NCBI RefSeq assembly: GCF_011075055.1
Contig: NC_058137.1
Span: 7,549,463-7,613,462, forward strand
Length of the DNA: 64,000 bases
Reading direction: 5' to 3'
Source of the DNA: Mangifera indica
Taxonomy: Eukaryota; Streptophyta; Magnoliopsida; Sapindales; Anacardiaceae
Each line of letters opens with the position of its first letter. Within the stretch, counting starts at the first letter, position 1. The notes under the pieces are model-generated. The model made no database searches. It was not told the origin of the DNA and saw only the letters and a list, made by a program, of their open reading frames with translations. Both the position numbers and the translations under genes were made by a program. This document shows positions 30,954-43,967 of this stretch, one piece after another.

Positions 30954-32873
30954 ATGGGATTTGGAGTTCTAAGAAGCATCATTGGATCCCTATCAAGGAC
31001 CCTAACATCACGCACCGCCGCCACTTCCTCTACGTTGCCGTTATTCTCCTCCTCTTTGTTCTTGAAACCCGACTTACGATGTGTTTCGAGTGGCCAATTT
31101 CCATGGTTCCTAACTTTCACAGCTTAACCGACAAGCGATATCCAAAGCGAAGATCCATTGACAAGCCTCGTCGCAAAACAGCCAGTTTGTGTCCCCCAGG
31201 TCTTGACCTATTTCGGTTAACGGATGTTTTAATGTATAGTATCTCAGAGTATTTAATTCAAATTATGTTTTCGTTAAATAATTTGCAGGACCGTATGCTT
31301 GGGTACTGTATCCTCCAGGCCAGCCGATCAGTCCCAACAATCCTAATGAAGGGAGTGTCAAGAGACGAAATGAGAAAAAGCGCATGTGGCAGCGACGTGG
31401 TTTCATTTTGGTCAGTTTAGTTTTCAAAATCATTTCTAGTTCTTTTTTTTTTTTTTCAATTTCTTTATTGATCAATAGCAAATCCAGTGAATGATATATG
31501 TTGATTACATAGTAAAAGTTGTTAATGAATAATTGGAAGCCATATGGATTCGGAATACAAACAGAGTTAGCTCTGTAATATAATTGGCGAAATGCTTGAA
31601 TCCAGACAGGTAGGCGGGCATCAGTAGGAGAAAAGCTATTAATAAATTAAAGTTGGACTGGTGGTTGCTTGATAAAATTTTGTAGTGACTCGTGAAGTTT
31701 CAATTGTGTTTATCATTGCTTGACTGACATTTATAACTTAATCAATTCTAACTTGGCTTTTTTTTTTCTCATATGTTTTTGGTTGTTTTGATTCTTATAT
31801 ATGGCCCTTATTAGGTATTGTTGAAATAGTTTTAAATTTCTGGATAACTCCTGTTGCATACACCAATATGGAGTTTATGTATCTGTCATTTTATGTAGTT
31901 AGTGATATCTTCTCTCAATAATTGGAAAATTAGGCAATTGGGTATTAATATCTTTAAAGCCTATTATGTATTTACTGCCTATCCTAATTTCTGTCACAGG
32001 GTCACATCTCAAGTCCTTTCTGAGTTTGAATGTTGTATCATCACTTTACAATTTTGCTTATTGGTAGAGTCCTTAGAACCACTTTTGTCTTTGAACTTGC
32101 TAGCCATGAGTTTTCATTTGTGGATTTGTCAGTGCTGAATTATTAGTGTATTTCTCTAAATTGTTTGTGTTGTTTGAGACGGTCCTGATATCAATGTTTG
32201 TTATGTTCCTCTGCAATAATTTCCATCTGTATCAAATCTGGATGATCTCAAGAGAAGAGAGATTGTTGGGATTGCTTGAATCTCTGGAGATCACTATCAC
32301 TGCTATTATACTACTAAAAATGGCTCTTGCAGAGTTATCTTGAACTCTTGCATAAACTTCTACTTGTTTGGCCTCTTGCTTTATGCTTTCTCTAAATGTT
32401 TCATGACTTATAGCATAAGTTCGATGGAATTCTACAAGGCCTATACCCATGCCTTTCGAATTGACTGTGAAGAAAGCTTTGTTCTCAGCCTTTGTTTACC
32501 TTTTTGATATCCTTTTTTTGTATAGTTTGAAATTAAGAAATTATTACCTACCAAAAAAAACAGAAATTAAGAAATTATTGATGCTATACCTTCAATTCGC
32601 TTGCTATATGGTTGGATTAGGATGTCTAACAAATTGCTCTTTTATTTTTCCAAAGTCTTGTTTTCTTTAAAAATAATTTCAACTGTTTTTCAGCATATAC
32701 AGCCAGAGGCAAAGAAGCGGAAAGCACAGTTACAAGAGGCTAACTGGAAAAAGAGTATCAAGAGGGTAGAGCATAAGATGGTTTCTGTGGCAAGGGAAAG
32801 AGCATGGGCTGAAAGACTGGCTGAGCTGCAGCGTCTTGAGGAAGAGAAGAAAAAATGCTCAATTTCAACTTGA
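30954..32873 (+). CDS. Conserved plant small basic protein, probable organelle import; exon 1 frame disrupted
   Basis: Exon 1 from ATG 30954 reads MGFGVLRSIIGSLSRTLTSR, an Arg/Ser-rich N terminus typical of a mitochondrial presequence, but meets TAA at 31125. A second frame of the same exon (ending 31199) reads NFHSLTDKRYPKRRSIDKPR and splices to exon 2 (31289-31410, PYAWVLYPPGQPISPNNPNE) and exon 3 (32703-32873, PEAKKRKAQLQEAN...). The C terminus is a Lys/Glu-rich predicted coiled coil ending EEEKKKCSIST. GT-AG sites are good. The two exon-1 frames look like one ancestral reading frame broken by an indel near 31100-31120. As shown, the gene would make only a 57-residue peptide from the first ATG, or a shorter product from ATG 31103 (context CCATGG). 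It could be a pseudogene, a sequencing indel, or a locus using the internal start. I know the family only as a plant protein of unknown function. Confidence 0.65.
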
Positions 32874-34907
32874 GATGTGACCCCATGTCTTACTTCTTCC
32901 TTTTTATTACTTATTAGGCATAATTGAACCTGTTTCTTTAAGATCTCATAGGTAGTTCCGATCTGTTAATTGGGCAGCTATGTTCTTATCTTTAAGATGT
33001 TTGGCTCTGATCATACGATAGGCTGTATTTCTTTACACAATGTTCAATTCTAAGCTGAAACCTTGTATTTTGGCAGGCAGGTTTAGAAAAATATCAAGAC
33101 ATTGATGAGTACCTGACTTTTGGTGTGTACAGGTCCTGCTTTCGGCTTCTACAGTTGCTAGTTTCACACTCCAGCTACTCCCAATCAGGCCTGCCAAGAT
33201 GGTAGAATGATTTGTATATATTGTATGCAATGTACAGGTTGATGATAATGCACAAATGTAATAATATTCACCTTATTGATTAAGGAATGATTACAGCCCT
33301 CTGTCTGTACTCTTATTCTAAGTATTGCTTACTAATACAATAGATAATTGATAACGCGATACCAAAGGATAATGGCCAAACTTAGCCTATCTCTTCCCTA
33401 GGCCTATGCCCCCGAGACCCCCTAGAAGATATGCTTTTCTCGATGCTTTTCCTCTCTGCCTGCTGCCTTGTTATAAAGTTGCATTTCCTTGATCATAGCC
33501 TTCTTGTTTGGTGATTGAATTTCCTTGATCACAGCCTCCTTAGCTGGTGATTGAATCATGCTAGGCTGGATATACAGCTGAGGATGAATTGTTTGTCTTA
33601 TCTCTAATGTTGATGAGGTTGCATCCTTATCCTGCTGACTCATGGATGCTAGCCGTAGGTTTCCTTTCTTGCTCCTTCTGTGATAAATTTTGATAGGGGA
33701 TCTATCAGACATTCTCCATGTTTGTTGAGCGAGTTCTCCAAAACCTCCTTTGCTACCTGGCCCCCTCTATTCAAGATTACCTAATGTTTCAAACAACTTC
33801 TCTTGTAGATATCTTAGAACATGTGTAAGGTGTTTTCTGCAAAAGTAGCTTAAGCTTAATCAAGAAGTTTTGTATCGGAATGCTTGGCCCCCAAAAAATG
33901 GAAACGGAGCTTCTTAAAATTCATTTTGTTGCCAAATGTAATCTGTCATGAATAAATTGTGGTGTGAAGGCAAATATGGTGCGGTATGTACAAAATCAGG
34001 AAGTTCAGTAATTTAGGTTGATGTTTGAACTAAGAAATATTGCTGATATTGTGAAGTTCCTGAAGCCGATTATTTCCACTGATTCCAGGCGTTAACATCC
34101 AAAAGAACTGTCGAGGAAATCACGGTTCTGGGTTTTTAAGCTTCAAGCTTGCCTGAGTTGACTATGCCTATGAAGTATTGGAGTTTTGGTTCATTCATTG
34201 CAAGACTCTGGTTTAAAACAATAAAACTGTGTGCACAAATTTTGAGTTCACAACAGTACGTTATCATTATGCTAGTCGACATGGTAGTGTAATGACAATT
34301 GAGTACACAGAAAATGAGTTGGAACACGTGGCTTCTCAGTAAGTACCATCATTTTCTGTTAATGTATTTAGCAATTAGCTAGTCGACATGGTAGAGAAGG
34401 AAACTGAAACTGCCAAAATGATTTTGGACACACTACTGTAATCACCTCCACCAACTCAATATTATTGAAGAGGGTATGGTGTTGCGTGTGTCGTTGTGTA
34501 TGATCAAATTATCATGTCCCTTGCTATCATTCATACCCATCATTAAGTGTTACTATCATCAGGCAAAACATTTTAATGGATGACTACCACAGTTAAATTC
34601 AGAGATCCCACTTGCATGTATTCCATCTCAAAGGACTGCAAAAATTAGAAGGGCCCAAAGACCCCTCCTGCTGTGTAAAAGAGATGGTGACAGCAGAACT
34701 AACAAGATATAAACAGTCCCGGCCATATATAAAAAGAGTCTTACAGATATAGCTTTTACATGAATGAGCATCTTTTTGAACCTTTTTGGTGCAAAACGCA
34801 AATACCGCCAAATGGATCTGTCTGGTGAGATTTAGATACATTATGCACGTTTTCTAGGTGGGCCAATCTAATATGGTGGTTGCAGCCATCAATGATGAAT
34901 TCAAAGC
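32874..34907. other. Spacer, no supported gene
   Basis: Downstream region of the basic-protein gene and of the convergent P450 gene. A 96-codon minus-strand frame at about 33422-33712 is Lys/Gln-rich and contains a twice-repeated VIKEIQSP-like unit, but no family is recognised. Confidence 0.45.
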
Positions 34908-37900
34908 TTACGTCCTTATGGGGGTTACAGTGATTGGCAGATTCTTCTTCATTTTGACGGTTGGAAAGTAAATAATATCATCCTTTTCAGCAATCCATCT
35001 GCAAATATACCACCCACCAGAATTGTCAATTTAATTGCCTAACTTACACTGTTTACAACAGACTCGACTTTGGCTTCAGGTAATATTTCTTTTGAAAGTT
35101 AGATTATTACCCATAAGTAGTGACAAGACGATGAAGAAAGATGGAGATTTCAAGGCGAGATAATTCTAAACCAGGACAAAGCCTCTGACCCCCACCAAAT
35201 GGTGTAAAATTATTGTTGTTAACAGCAGCAGCTCCTGTTTTCTGTCAACAAAGTAAGAAAACATGTTATGGAATCTTTCTATATATAGCTCAACAGGATA
35301 TATGCTCACTTTAATTATTGGCAATTGGTTTTGTCCAAAATAATTTTGAATGTTCATGTGACTGATCATCTTAAAAGACTGACAAATATTATAGCTAACT
35401 AACCTCCCATCTCCATGGATCAAAGTGATATGGGTTCTCATAGTTTTCTTCATCCATGTGAACAGATATAAATGATGCTAACACACACCATCCTTCTGGT
35501 ATCAAATGACCTGCACATGCATGGAACTATATGAATAACTCACAGCAACTAAAATTGTTAATGAACAAAGTTACCTTTGATTTCCACATCTTTGAGAGCT
35601 TTCCTCCAAACTCCATTAATGATATTTGCCATTCTAAGAGTTTCACTGATCACCTACAGTGTGGTTAATGCATATTAATTAAGTTTGAGAAAAATGTTTG
35701 TCAGGTTTCAATCTTGTCTTTCGCCATTCTGCACTCACATTTTGAGTAAATGGCAAGGACATGTAGTCAGTCCAACTAAATTCTTCACATGACTCGGTCC
35801 TCTGCCTCTTCAGTTCCATGTTCTCCTCCTTCACAATGAGAAATAAAATCAGCATATATGTATATACCAAAAGCTTTCAAAAGAAAATCTACAAGAAAAT
35901 TGTCAAATATTAATGCAATAAGGCAAGCTATAACTCAAGTAAAGGAAGACCTGAAGACTCTCAACATGAAACATTTGTTACGTGAATATGGCAAGCTGAT
36001 AAAAATTAGACAATCACCCACTTTTCCTCTCATGTCAAGAAACGTTCCAAATGCTACAGGGATCGATGGTCAAGGTTTTACTAAGCTTATTGTGTGACTG
36101 AAACTGAGACTGAGACAAAATTACTCTTTAGTTCAAAGTTGAATCGAGCTTAAATTAGAAAGAAAATTTGATTTTGAAGTAAAATCAAACTAGAGTTAAA
36201 AGAAGTTTGACTCATTCGGTTATATAATTTTGATTTATAATTTAAATTCACGACTTATTAATAAAATGATGTTGTTTTATCTATTATTAAATAAATATTT
36301 TCATTCATAAAACTTGAATTACGAATTCAAATCACAAATTTGAATAATGGATTCAAATTATGAACTTGAGTTATATCGAACTAAACTCAAATTACTCTTA
36401 ATTTTGACTCAAAACAAACTTGTATTGAACAAATTTTCATTTTAGCCAAATTTGAATCCTTTAAATTTGGTTTGATTCGAATCTATCATGTCGGTAATAT
36501 AGGTGTTAATTTACAAAATTGGGCAGCTGTTGTTCCAACCTTTGCATGGTAATTGAATCATGTAGAAGCAAGTCGTCTTCTACTTTTATGCATGAGGGAT
36601 ACCGTCCTGGTTAAGTCACACGTCACCTTCCACTCACCACCAAATATTGCCATCACAATTTTGTGGGAAAATTCGTTTTTAGATGCAAAAGAATCAAACA
36701 AAAGTCACCCAAATTAACGCTCCTGATTGAAACTCTAACCATCTACCTGGTTTGGTCAATTATCAGCGATTGTCAATTAAGAAAATTAGAAAAAAAAAAA
36801 AAAAAACGCTGACTAAATGCATGACTTGACAGCCATTGGTCTCAACTGGCCTAGACAAAAAGTTAAAAGGTGGCCCTCACATAACAGCCGTTCAATCTTA
36901 ATCGTACGGCTGTAAATTTCTATGACATTGTTCACACAATGTGGGTCCTCACACGAACTCTCCATCATCCATTCGTGCGTTTCATGAAAATGACTTGTCA
37001 ACGCAAGTCAATCACCTGGGTGAACATCTTAGGACCAAGGAAATGAAAATAATCCTAACCGTTGGATCAAAAAAGTTGTCTCAGTCTAAACCCCATGTAA
37101 ATTACGTTAACGTACCGTAAGTTGCTTGAGAGCGACAGGGCTGTCACTGAGGAATTTGACAGCTAGCGTCATTGCAGTGGGCACAGTTTCTTCCCCTGGG
37201 ATCATCATCTCTATGATATTACCACTGATGACATCTGACGGTAAATATTGCTTCTCGTTTAACAGCACGTCCACTACATCTTTTGCTACACCTTTTTCAT
37301 CTGATTTCTCCATAGCCAGTTTTCTCTCTTCTACGATCCTCTTCACTATCTTTATCAACTTCTTCTTCGCCTGCACGTACAGCACAGATAAACCGTCATT
37401 ATATAACATCCCTAATTATGATTTTAAATTTTCATTAACTACCTTTAAAGATTTATATAGTCTTGTTCCAGGAAGTTTGATTGGCAAACAAATTAAGCCC
37501 TTGATGAATTCTTCGAATTCTCTCTTGAGAAAGCATAAATCTTCACCAGGAACATTGCTCATCAATATTTTCACCAGAACTTCAAACGTTATCTGAGACA
37601 CCCACAAGCAAAAGTTCCGTTAATGTTGAATATGAGGTTATATATATTCTACAAAAAATGTTATCACCTTTTTGATTTCATCTTGAACGTAGATAATGTT
37701 CATGTCTTTCCAAGTAGCCAATGTCAGCTTGACAGAGTTTTCAATGTCTTTTGTGATTCTGGCTTTGAGTTGTGGTGATCTCAGAAATCCACCGATCTGT
37801 GCATGCATTTTCTTTTGAAGATTACCATTCATTTGAAGAATGGAGAATTCTCCAAGTAAATCTCTTATTGATTTGGGATAAGCAGACACAAAGATGTTGC

Positions 37901-38906
37901 CATGGTTTTGCAAAACTACTTTGTTAACTTCAGCATCTGTTGAAACTATTATGGGTGTACCCAATATGTGTGTTTTAAACACCTTCCCATACCTGTAAAG
38001 AGAAAAAGGAATGAAAATGTTCATTGGAATTAAGACTGAATATAATTTGGACAATAAGCTGTGGTTACTGCCTGCACAAGCAACAAGCAACAGGGAGTTT
38101 TGTTCAATTCGGCGCGGGGGGGGGGGGGGGGGGGGGGGTGGTGGGGCGGTGTTGTGATGGCGCGGCTGGGGGGCTACTATTCGCTAATAGATTTGTCATT
38201 AATGCCATCATGTGTGCTGAAGATTGGAAGGCAATAAGAGTAGATTTCTGTCATAAAGGAGGCATGCCCAATTGAAGTAATTCATAGCACAATCTTCCTT
38301 GATAATGCTGAACCTTCATCACTTTCGTTTACTTCTTGTTGGTGCACATCAAAGTAAGCATAAAAGAAAATCTGCTCTTCCATTATATGTTCTTTTTTAC
38401 TCCTTTTTCTCCTTTGATGAACAGGGAAAGATGATTCTAAGTTTCATCAATATGTTAGATGATTTCCATGCGAGAGAAATATAATTTTACCCAAAGAAAG
38501 ATAAGAAAATCAATGCAACCGGTAAATAATATGTTTCCAAATAATAACGACATGCACCATCACTCATCATCATCATCATTCGTCATATTAGAATAATTAA
38601 TAAGAAAGAGATTTCAACCATGAGGGGCAGAGGACAGGGAGAAGTTGGGTGATTGCAAGAGAAGATCACACACATATATATAGAAGGCAGTAAATCTTAC
38701 AAAGATTTGCGCTTATCCATGAAGCTGACAGGTTGAGAAGTGTAACCACAAGCAATGAAGTCAAGAGTTTCTCCTATGAAAGGCCAACCCAAGTTCCCTT
38801 TCGGAACTCCACTCTTCTTTTTTATTTTGTTCTGCTTCTTACACCACAGCAGCCATGCAACAGTTATAATACTTATCAAAACCCAACATTCCTTAGCGAA
38901 TACCAT
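34908..38906 (-). CDS. CYP90D1: Cytochrome P450, CYP90D-type (brassinosteroid C-23 hydroxylase-like)
   Basis: Nine exons: 38701-38906, 37668-37992, 37443-37592, 37116-37370, 35739-35828, 35575-35653, 35404-35510, 35111-35241, 34908-34998. They total 1434 bases (477 residues plus stop), near the usual length of about 490. An N-terminal membrane anchor ([14 protein letters not shown]) precedes the proline-rich hinge [18 protein letters not shown]. The I-helix segment MIPGEETVP is near residue 285, ExxR is 346-349 (ETLR), and the heme loop [13 protein letters not shown] has ligand Cys426. The exon pattern and the I-helix and hinge wording match the CYP90 clan. CYP90D members hydroxylate brassinosteroid precursors at C-23 on the ER. 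All junctions are in frame with GT-AG ends, so the gene looks intact. The subfamily assignment is by recognition; CYP90C is the closest alternative. Confidence 0.9.
38116..38138 (+). repeat. Poly-G run of 23 bases in intron 1 of the P450 gene
   Basis: An uninterrupted G23 followed by TGGTGGGGCGG. On the transcribed strand of the P450 gene it is a poly-C tract. Long G runs are rare in this AT-rich sequence and are prone to length error in sequencing. Confidence 0.95.
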
Positions 38907-39167
38907 TTTCACCAAAACCTTTTCTCCACTTTCTTCGCCAACGACCAGCTGATCAAAACCTGATACTAAGCCTGCAACATCTTTTAAAGCTTAATCAATA
39001 TCTCCGGGGAAAACTTCTGAGCCTGAGAGTCCATGCAGGTTTACTATACTACCATGTGTGGGAGGGCGCACAGAGAGAAATAAAATGGTTAGAGGTTTGA
39101 ATGGAAAAAACTTGTGTTTCTCCTTGAGAGGGAATTGAATGAGAGGGGTACAGATACTAAACACTAC

Positions 39168-39178
39168 TGATATATAGA
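39168..39178 (-). promoter_or_regulatory. Probable TATA box of the P450 gene
   Basis: On the minus strand TCTATATATCA lies about 265 bases upstream of the start codon at 38906, which would give a 5' leader of roughly 235 bases. Inferred from position only. Confidence 0.4.
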
Positions 39179-40453
39179 GAGGGAGATTCGGAAGATATAG
39201 GACTTTGGCAAGATCAACCATACCATTTAGATAGGTTTACATACCATACAAAAATATGGATAGATGGTATGGACCAGCTGCCAGCGTGCAAATTTAAGAA
39301 TAAAAATAGAATGTTGAGTTGTAATTAGTAACTGTCTAAATGGGAAGAGGACTGTGATTGGGTAATTACAAAGAGCAATTAATAGGAATAAATGTTTGAT
39401 TGTGTTATCACAAGAGATGCATGAATTACAAATTGATTGAGAATGTTTCTTACTATAGACAGTCCCTGCATATCATCAAATCTTCACAGAAGCAGATAAC
39501 CATATATTTCCTAATTGATATCTGCAACAAAACCTGCTGGCTCATAAATCTCACCAAGCAGGTGTTTGAAAAAGGCCATGGGCCGGTGGAGGAGGGCGCC
39601 GATATTGTCAGGCCCTTTTCTCCCATCAACTTTTTTTTTTCACCTTCGGAACAAATCAAACACCATCGTCTTGTCTTCATCGTTCTTCACGGTTGCCCAC
39701 ATTCACCAACACCACCATCTTTCTTTCTCTTTCACCAGCTTCGGTTTATGCACGCCATCTTTTTAGGTCACTGTGGTGACTAATGACCAATAACCATTTT
39801 AACTCTGCCATATTTTCACAATGGTCGCACCACAATTGCACGCAAGTTGTCCGATTCCTGCATATGAACCATGTGGGGAATCAACATTTTGTTTTTACTG
39901 CATCAGTCAAATTTAAATCTTTGAAATGTTTGATTTGAGAAATTAATTGTACTAACACCAGAAACACCACTCAATACCGCATTATCGTGCACAGATGAGA
40001 AAATGCAAATTACTTTCAAGCTAAGTAATACAGCGCAATGTCAAAAGTGGTGAGGTAGGGCTTGGGAATCAATTCCTACTTTGTACCAACCGACAATGTC
40101 AAAGAGAAGAACAACTGAAGAAGAGAGAAATATTTATCTTTCCTATAATTTTTCAAAGAAGATTTCTCAACCAGAGACTAAAATACAAAAATTTTGCCCA
40201 TGAAAGCAATTAAAGTTATAACTGCTGGACAGTGACCTTACAAAGCTTTGCTCTTAATGCATTTCCTCCAAATCCTTTCACGGTACGGCCAAGATATCGC
40301 ATGATTACATCAAACTTCGTTTTGAAATTGGAACAAGGTTCTTGATACGCCCTGCAAGAAGCTGCTCCAACATTGCAAAATATAAATAATTACTAATCTT
40401 GAACTAATTATATCAAATGTAAAATAGTAGGTACATCCAAAGGCAATGACATT
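39179..40453. other. Spacer between the P450 and the methylthiotransferase gene
   Basis: Upstream region of the P450 gene and the 3' side of the convergent-orientation neighbour. Overlapping frames at 39400-39783 are pyrimidine-driven and resemble nothing known. No supported gene. Confidence 0.5.
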
Positions 40454-43400
40454 TCAACTTCTACTTGCATCAGCAATGGCTTCTTCAAACAAATTGTTGT
40501 AAAATGAGCTTAATTTAGTTATAGCAAGTGCCTCTCCAAGGAGTGATGCTCGTGAAGATTTCAATATTCTAACTTCCACAAAGTCACCAACAACAGGGTT
40601 TCGCTTCTCATTGTGACTATCATCTCTATCTGGCAATGGCAGATTAGTAAATGAAACTTTATGGCCTCTATCACTCTTGCCAATAAGCTCTGTATCAGGA
40701 GATTTCTTGTTAGGTCCTTCAACCAACACAAGTTGTGTGGTTCCAACCTTTGAGTCATAAAACTGGCCTGTACTCTCCTGAAATGCTTCAATAAGTTCTT
40801 TTAGCCTCCTCTGCTTAACTTCCTCAGGAACATCATCGACATATTTCCTATGGGCATGGGTTCTCTCTCGCATACTGTATGCAAACATATATGCCATATC
40901 ATAACCAACAGCTTTCATTAGGCTCAGTGTGTCTGCATGTTCTTCCTCTGTTTCCCCGCAGAAACCTGTAAAAGGAATTCCAAAAAATAAATTGGAAACT
41001 CAATAATTAACGACTAACTATTTACAGAAAGAAATTGAAGAAAAAGTGGCCATAAGTCAGTTAGGCGTGGCTGTTCTCCCAGGAATATATCTGTCGCTTA
41101 TCTAACACCTAATATTAACTAGTAAATGTGGCACATTCTTAAATATGGATAAGGATAATAAGAGATCACTGAAAGTACTTGTCTACCACTCTTCAAGCAC
41201 AGATACATTCATGGGAAGAACATATATGACAAAATAAAAGTATGTTCAGAGCCTGACATGTTAACGCAACACGTAGTTTGTAAAACCAACAATAAAAAGC
41301 CACAAGCTTCTGTAAGGAAATGTGTACAAGTATATAATTAGCTGGGCATAACTAGAACTTTAGTACAAGATTCTTAAAAGGAATGAAGTGATAAGAGCCT
41401 TTTGAATTTGTTGTTGAAAGGAGTCAAACAAAAAAAAAGTATGATTATGCTTATTCATCTAACAAATATACTACAAATCGCAAAAGTTATCCCAAAGTTC
41501 TCAGCCCAAAAAATATGTAACCCAGTGTGGTGTCGAGATGTATATGAAGCGATGATTTAGTGGATGACATGACAATGCCAAATAAGATGACACATCATTT
41601 GGGAAGTGAATTTGGGATATATTTTTGGGATTTGTATTGTTACTCCTCATCTAATTAGCACTCCTTAGAGCAAAAATATACAAACTCCATGTGACTTAAG
41701 ACCACTTTCATGAACACTACTCAAGATGAGACTCAGCTCAAAGCATCCTTAAAGCATACTGTATCTACAAAATATATCTTCAAAAGTTCTGAATGCATAG
41801 AACAAATGACACAACAAATTTCATACCATGCCAACTGCTCATATTAACAACATAAGGAAAATTAGAAGATTTCAACAACCTGAAAATTACTTACCACAAA
41901 TAAAATCACTACTTAGTCCCACATCTGGAATAACTCTTCGTATCTTTTGCACCAGATCTAAGTAAGCCTCTCTGGAATATCCACGACGCATTCTTTCAAG
42001 TACTGTGCTACTCCCCGTTTGGGCAGGCAAATGAATATAGTTGCAAACATTGTGCCTGTCTCGCATTATATGTAATAAGTCATCTGGAAAATCTTTAGGG
42101 TGAGGGGATGTGTATCTAAATCTCATCTCAGGAAACTCCATGGAAAGTCTATCCAAGAGATCAGCAAAACGTAAACCCATCTTTTTCACCTTACTTATAC
42201 TAGAAAAACCTTCACTAAATCTCCAATTAGCTCCCAGTTCAACTTCTTTTTCAAATCCAGATGTATCATTGTAGCTGTTTACATTCTGCCCAAGAAGTGT
42301 TACCTCCTTCACGCCTTCTTTCCAAAGCCCTGCTACCTCCTTCACAATTGATTCCACTGGACGTGACCGCTCTCTACCTCTAGTAAAAGGAACAATGCAA
42401 AAAGAGCACATATTATTGCAACCCCTCATCACCGATATGAAAGCAGAAACTGAATTTTTTGAGATTCGAACGGGACTGATATCAGCATAAGTCTCCTCAA
42501 GTGAAAGAAGAGTATTGATCCCTCTTTGTCCATAGTCTACCTCTTCTAATAATCGTGGCAGGTCCCTGTAAGCATCAGGACCGCACACCACATCAACCAT
42601 CTTATTCGAATCCAGTATTTTTTCCTTTAGTCTCTCAGCCATACATCCCAATACAACTATTTTTGGAGGGTGCAGAGACTTTGATCTGCCTGTAGCAACA
42701 TTTCTCTTCCATTCCCTTTTTAAAAACCAAAAATAATTAAGCCTCTCCCATACTTTATGTTCAGCATAGTCTCTTATAGCGCAAGTGTTGATAAAAATGA
42801 CCTCAGCACTCTCGGGAACATTGACAACTCCATCATATCCAGCATTTTTCATAATTGAAAGGACAATCTCCATATCATTGACATTCATTTGACAACCATA
42901 TGTCTCCTGATATATACGACCTCTGGTAGGGATGTCAGAATCAGGCACTGAAGGAACTTCAGAAGCTGGCACAAGACTGTACAGAAATGAAAAACAAAAA
43001 AAAGAATATAAAATTTAAGCATTGAGTTTGATGACACAAACCATCCACCCATCTAAGACAGAACCATCAGTAAATCAAATTTTAAAGACATAAAACTTTC
43101 GATCATTACTATTAACAAAATTTTACTGGTTCGTAGGTACACTGCATATATACAGCTAATGCATCCTAATTATGAACAATCAGTAATCAAATATTCAAGG
43201 CATAACACTTCCGAGCATTACTGATAAGAAAACTTTACCGGCTCCTAGGTACACTCTATACATACATATATTCCAAACACATCCTATTAGCTTTGCAGGA
43301 ACGCAAAACCGTGTACAGGCCCAATTTCATGCCGCATTACATATTGGAAATGTTTCTGCCTTATGCATATTTAACAGATTTTCCATTGTCCTTCATTCTT

Positions 43401-43967
43401 ATATCGAAAGTATCGGGAATCCAAAGCCATCAACGAGAATAACCAAAAACAGAAAAAATTACTAAGAATTCAAAGAAAATTCTGTGAATTTCTATTAAAT
43501 TCACATTACAATGGCAAGACAAGCAATAAAATAATATAAAGGATGTAAGAACTTAAAAAATGAAGATTAGCTAGATAACGATAATTCGTAACTATAATAA
43601 GAAGAATCAGTTGCGAACTCCCAACTAAACTAGTGCAATTGTAGACATAAATTTCCATGTACGTAGGTGAAAAAGAGGAAGCTTACTCTGGCAGGGGCTG
43701 GGAGGCAGTGAGAGAAGCTTGGGCAATGAAGTGGTTAAGTGAGGGACCATCAGCAAGACTGGATGAGTGGGAGAAATTTCTGGCGAGATTGAGACGGGAG
43801 CTTTGCTTGAGTTGACGAGTCACAAGACGGCTACAGCAACGTGAATTGAAAGAAGGCCGCGGCGTTGAAGAGAGAATTTTGAGGCTGAAACAGTACCGAT
43901 TTTGAAATCTGATGCAAAGAAGAGCGCATTGTGGTTGGTTTAAAATCGACGAGAAAGAAGAGGCCAT
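40454..43967 (-). CDS. CDK5RAP1/MiaB-like radical SAM methylthiotransferase, organelle-targeted
   Basis: Three exons, 43687-43967, 41895-42976 and 40454-40965, give 1875 bases (624 residues plus stop). The first about 90 residues are Ser/Arg-rich without acidic stretches, as in a mitochondrial or plastid transit peptide. The N-terminal Fe-S domain has Cys122 (ETYGCQMN), Cys159 (NTCAIRD) and Cys205 (VLGCMAE). The radical-SAM CxxxCxxC motif is Cys280, 284, 287 ([11 protein letters not shown]). A C-terminal TRAM domain follows. The family adds a methylthio group to isopentenyl-adenosine at tRNA position 37, or acts as the CDK5RAP1-type equivalent in organelles. The start is the first ATG in frame (MASSFSSIL). 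Both introns keep the frame; the gene looks intact. Confidence 0.94.

Noticed and set aside
30731..31120. 129-codon minus-strand frame opposite exon 1 of the basic-protein gene
   Set aside because: It is antisense to conserved sense-strand coding sequence, has no recognisable domain, and its openness follows from the composition of the sense exon.
37126..37596. 156-codon plus-strand frame across the P450 exons
   Set aside because: Shadow on the opposite strand of P450 exons 3 and 4.
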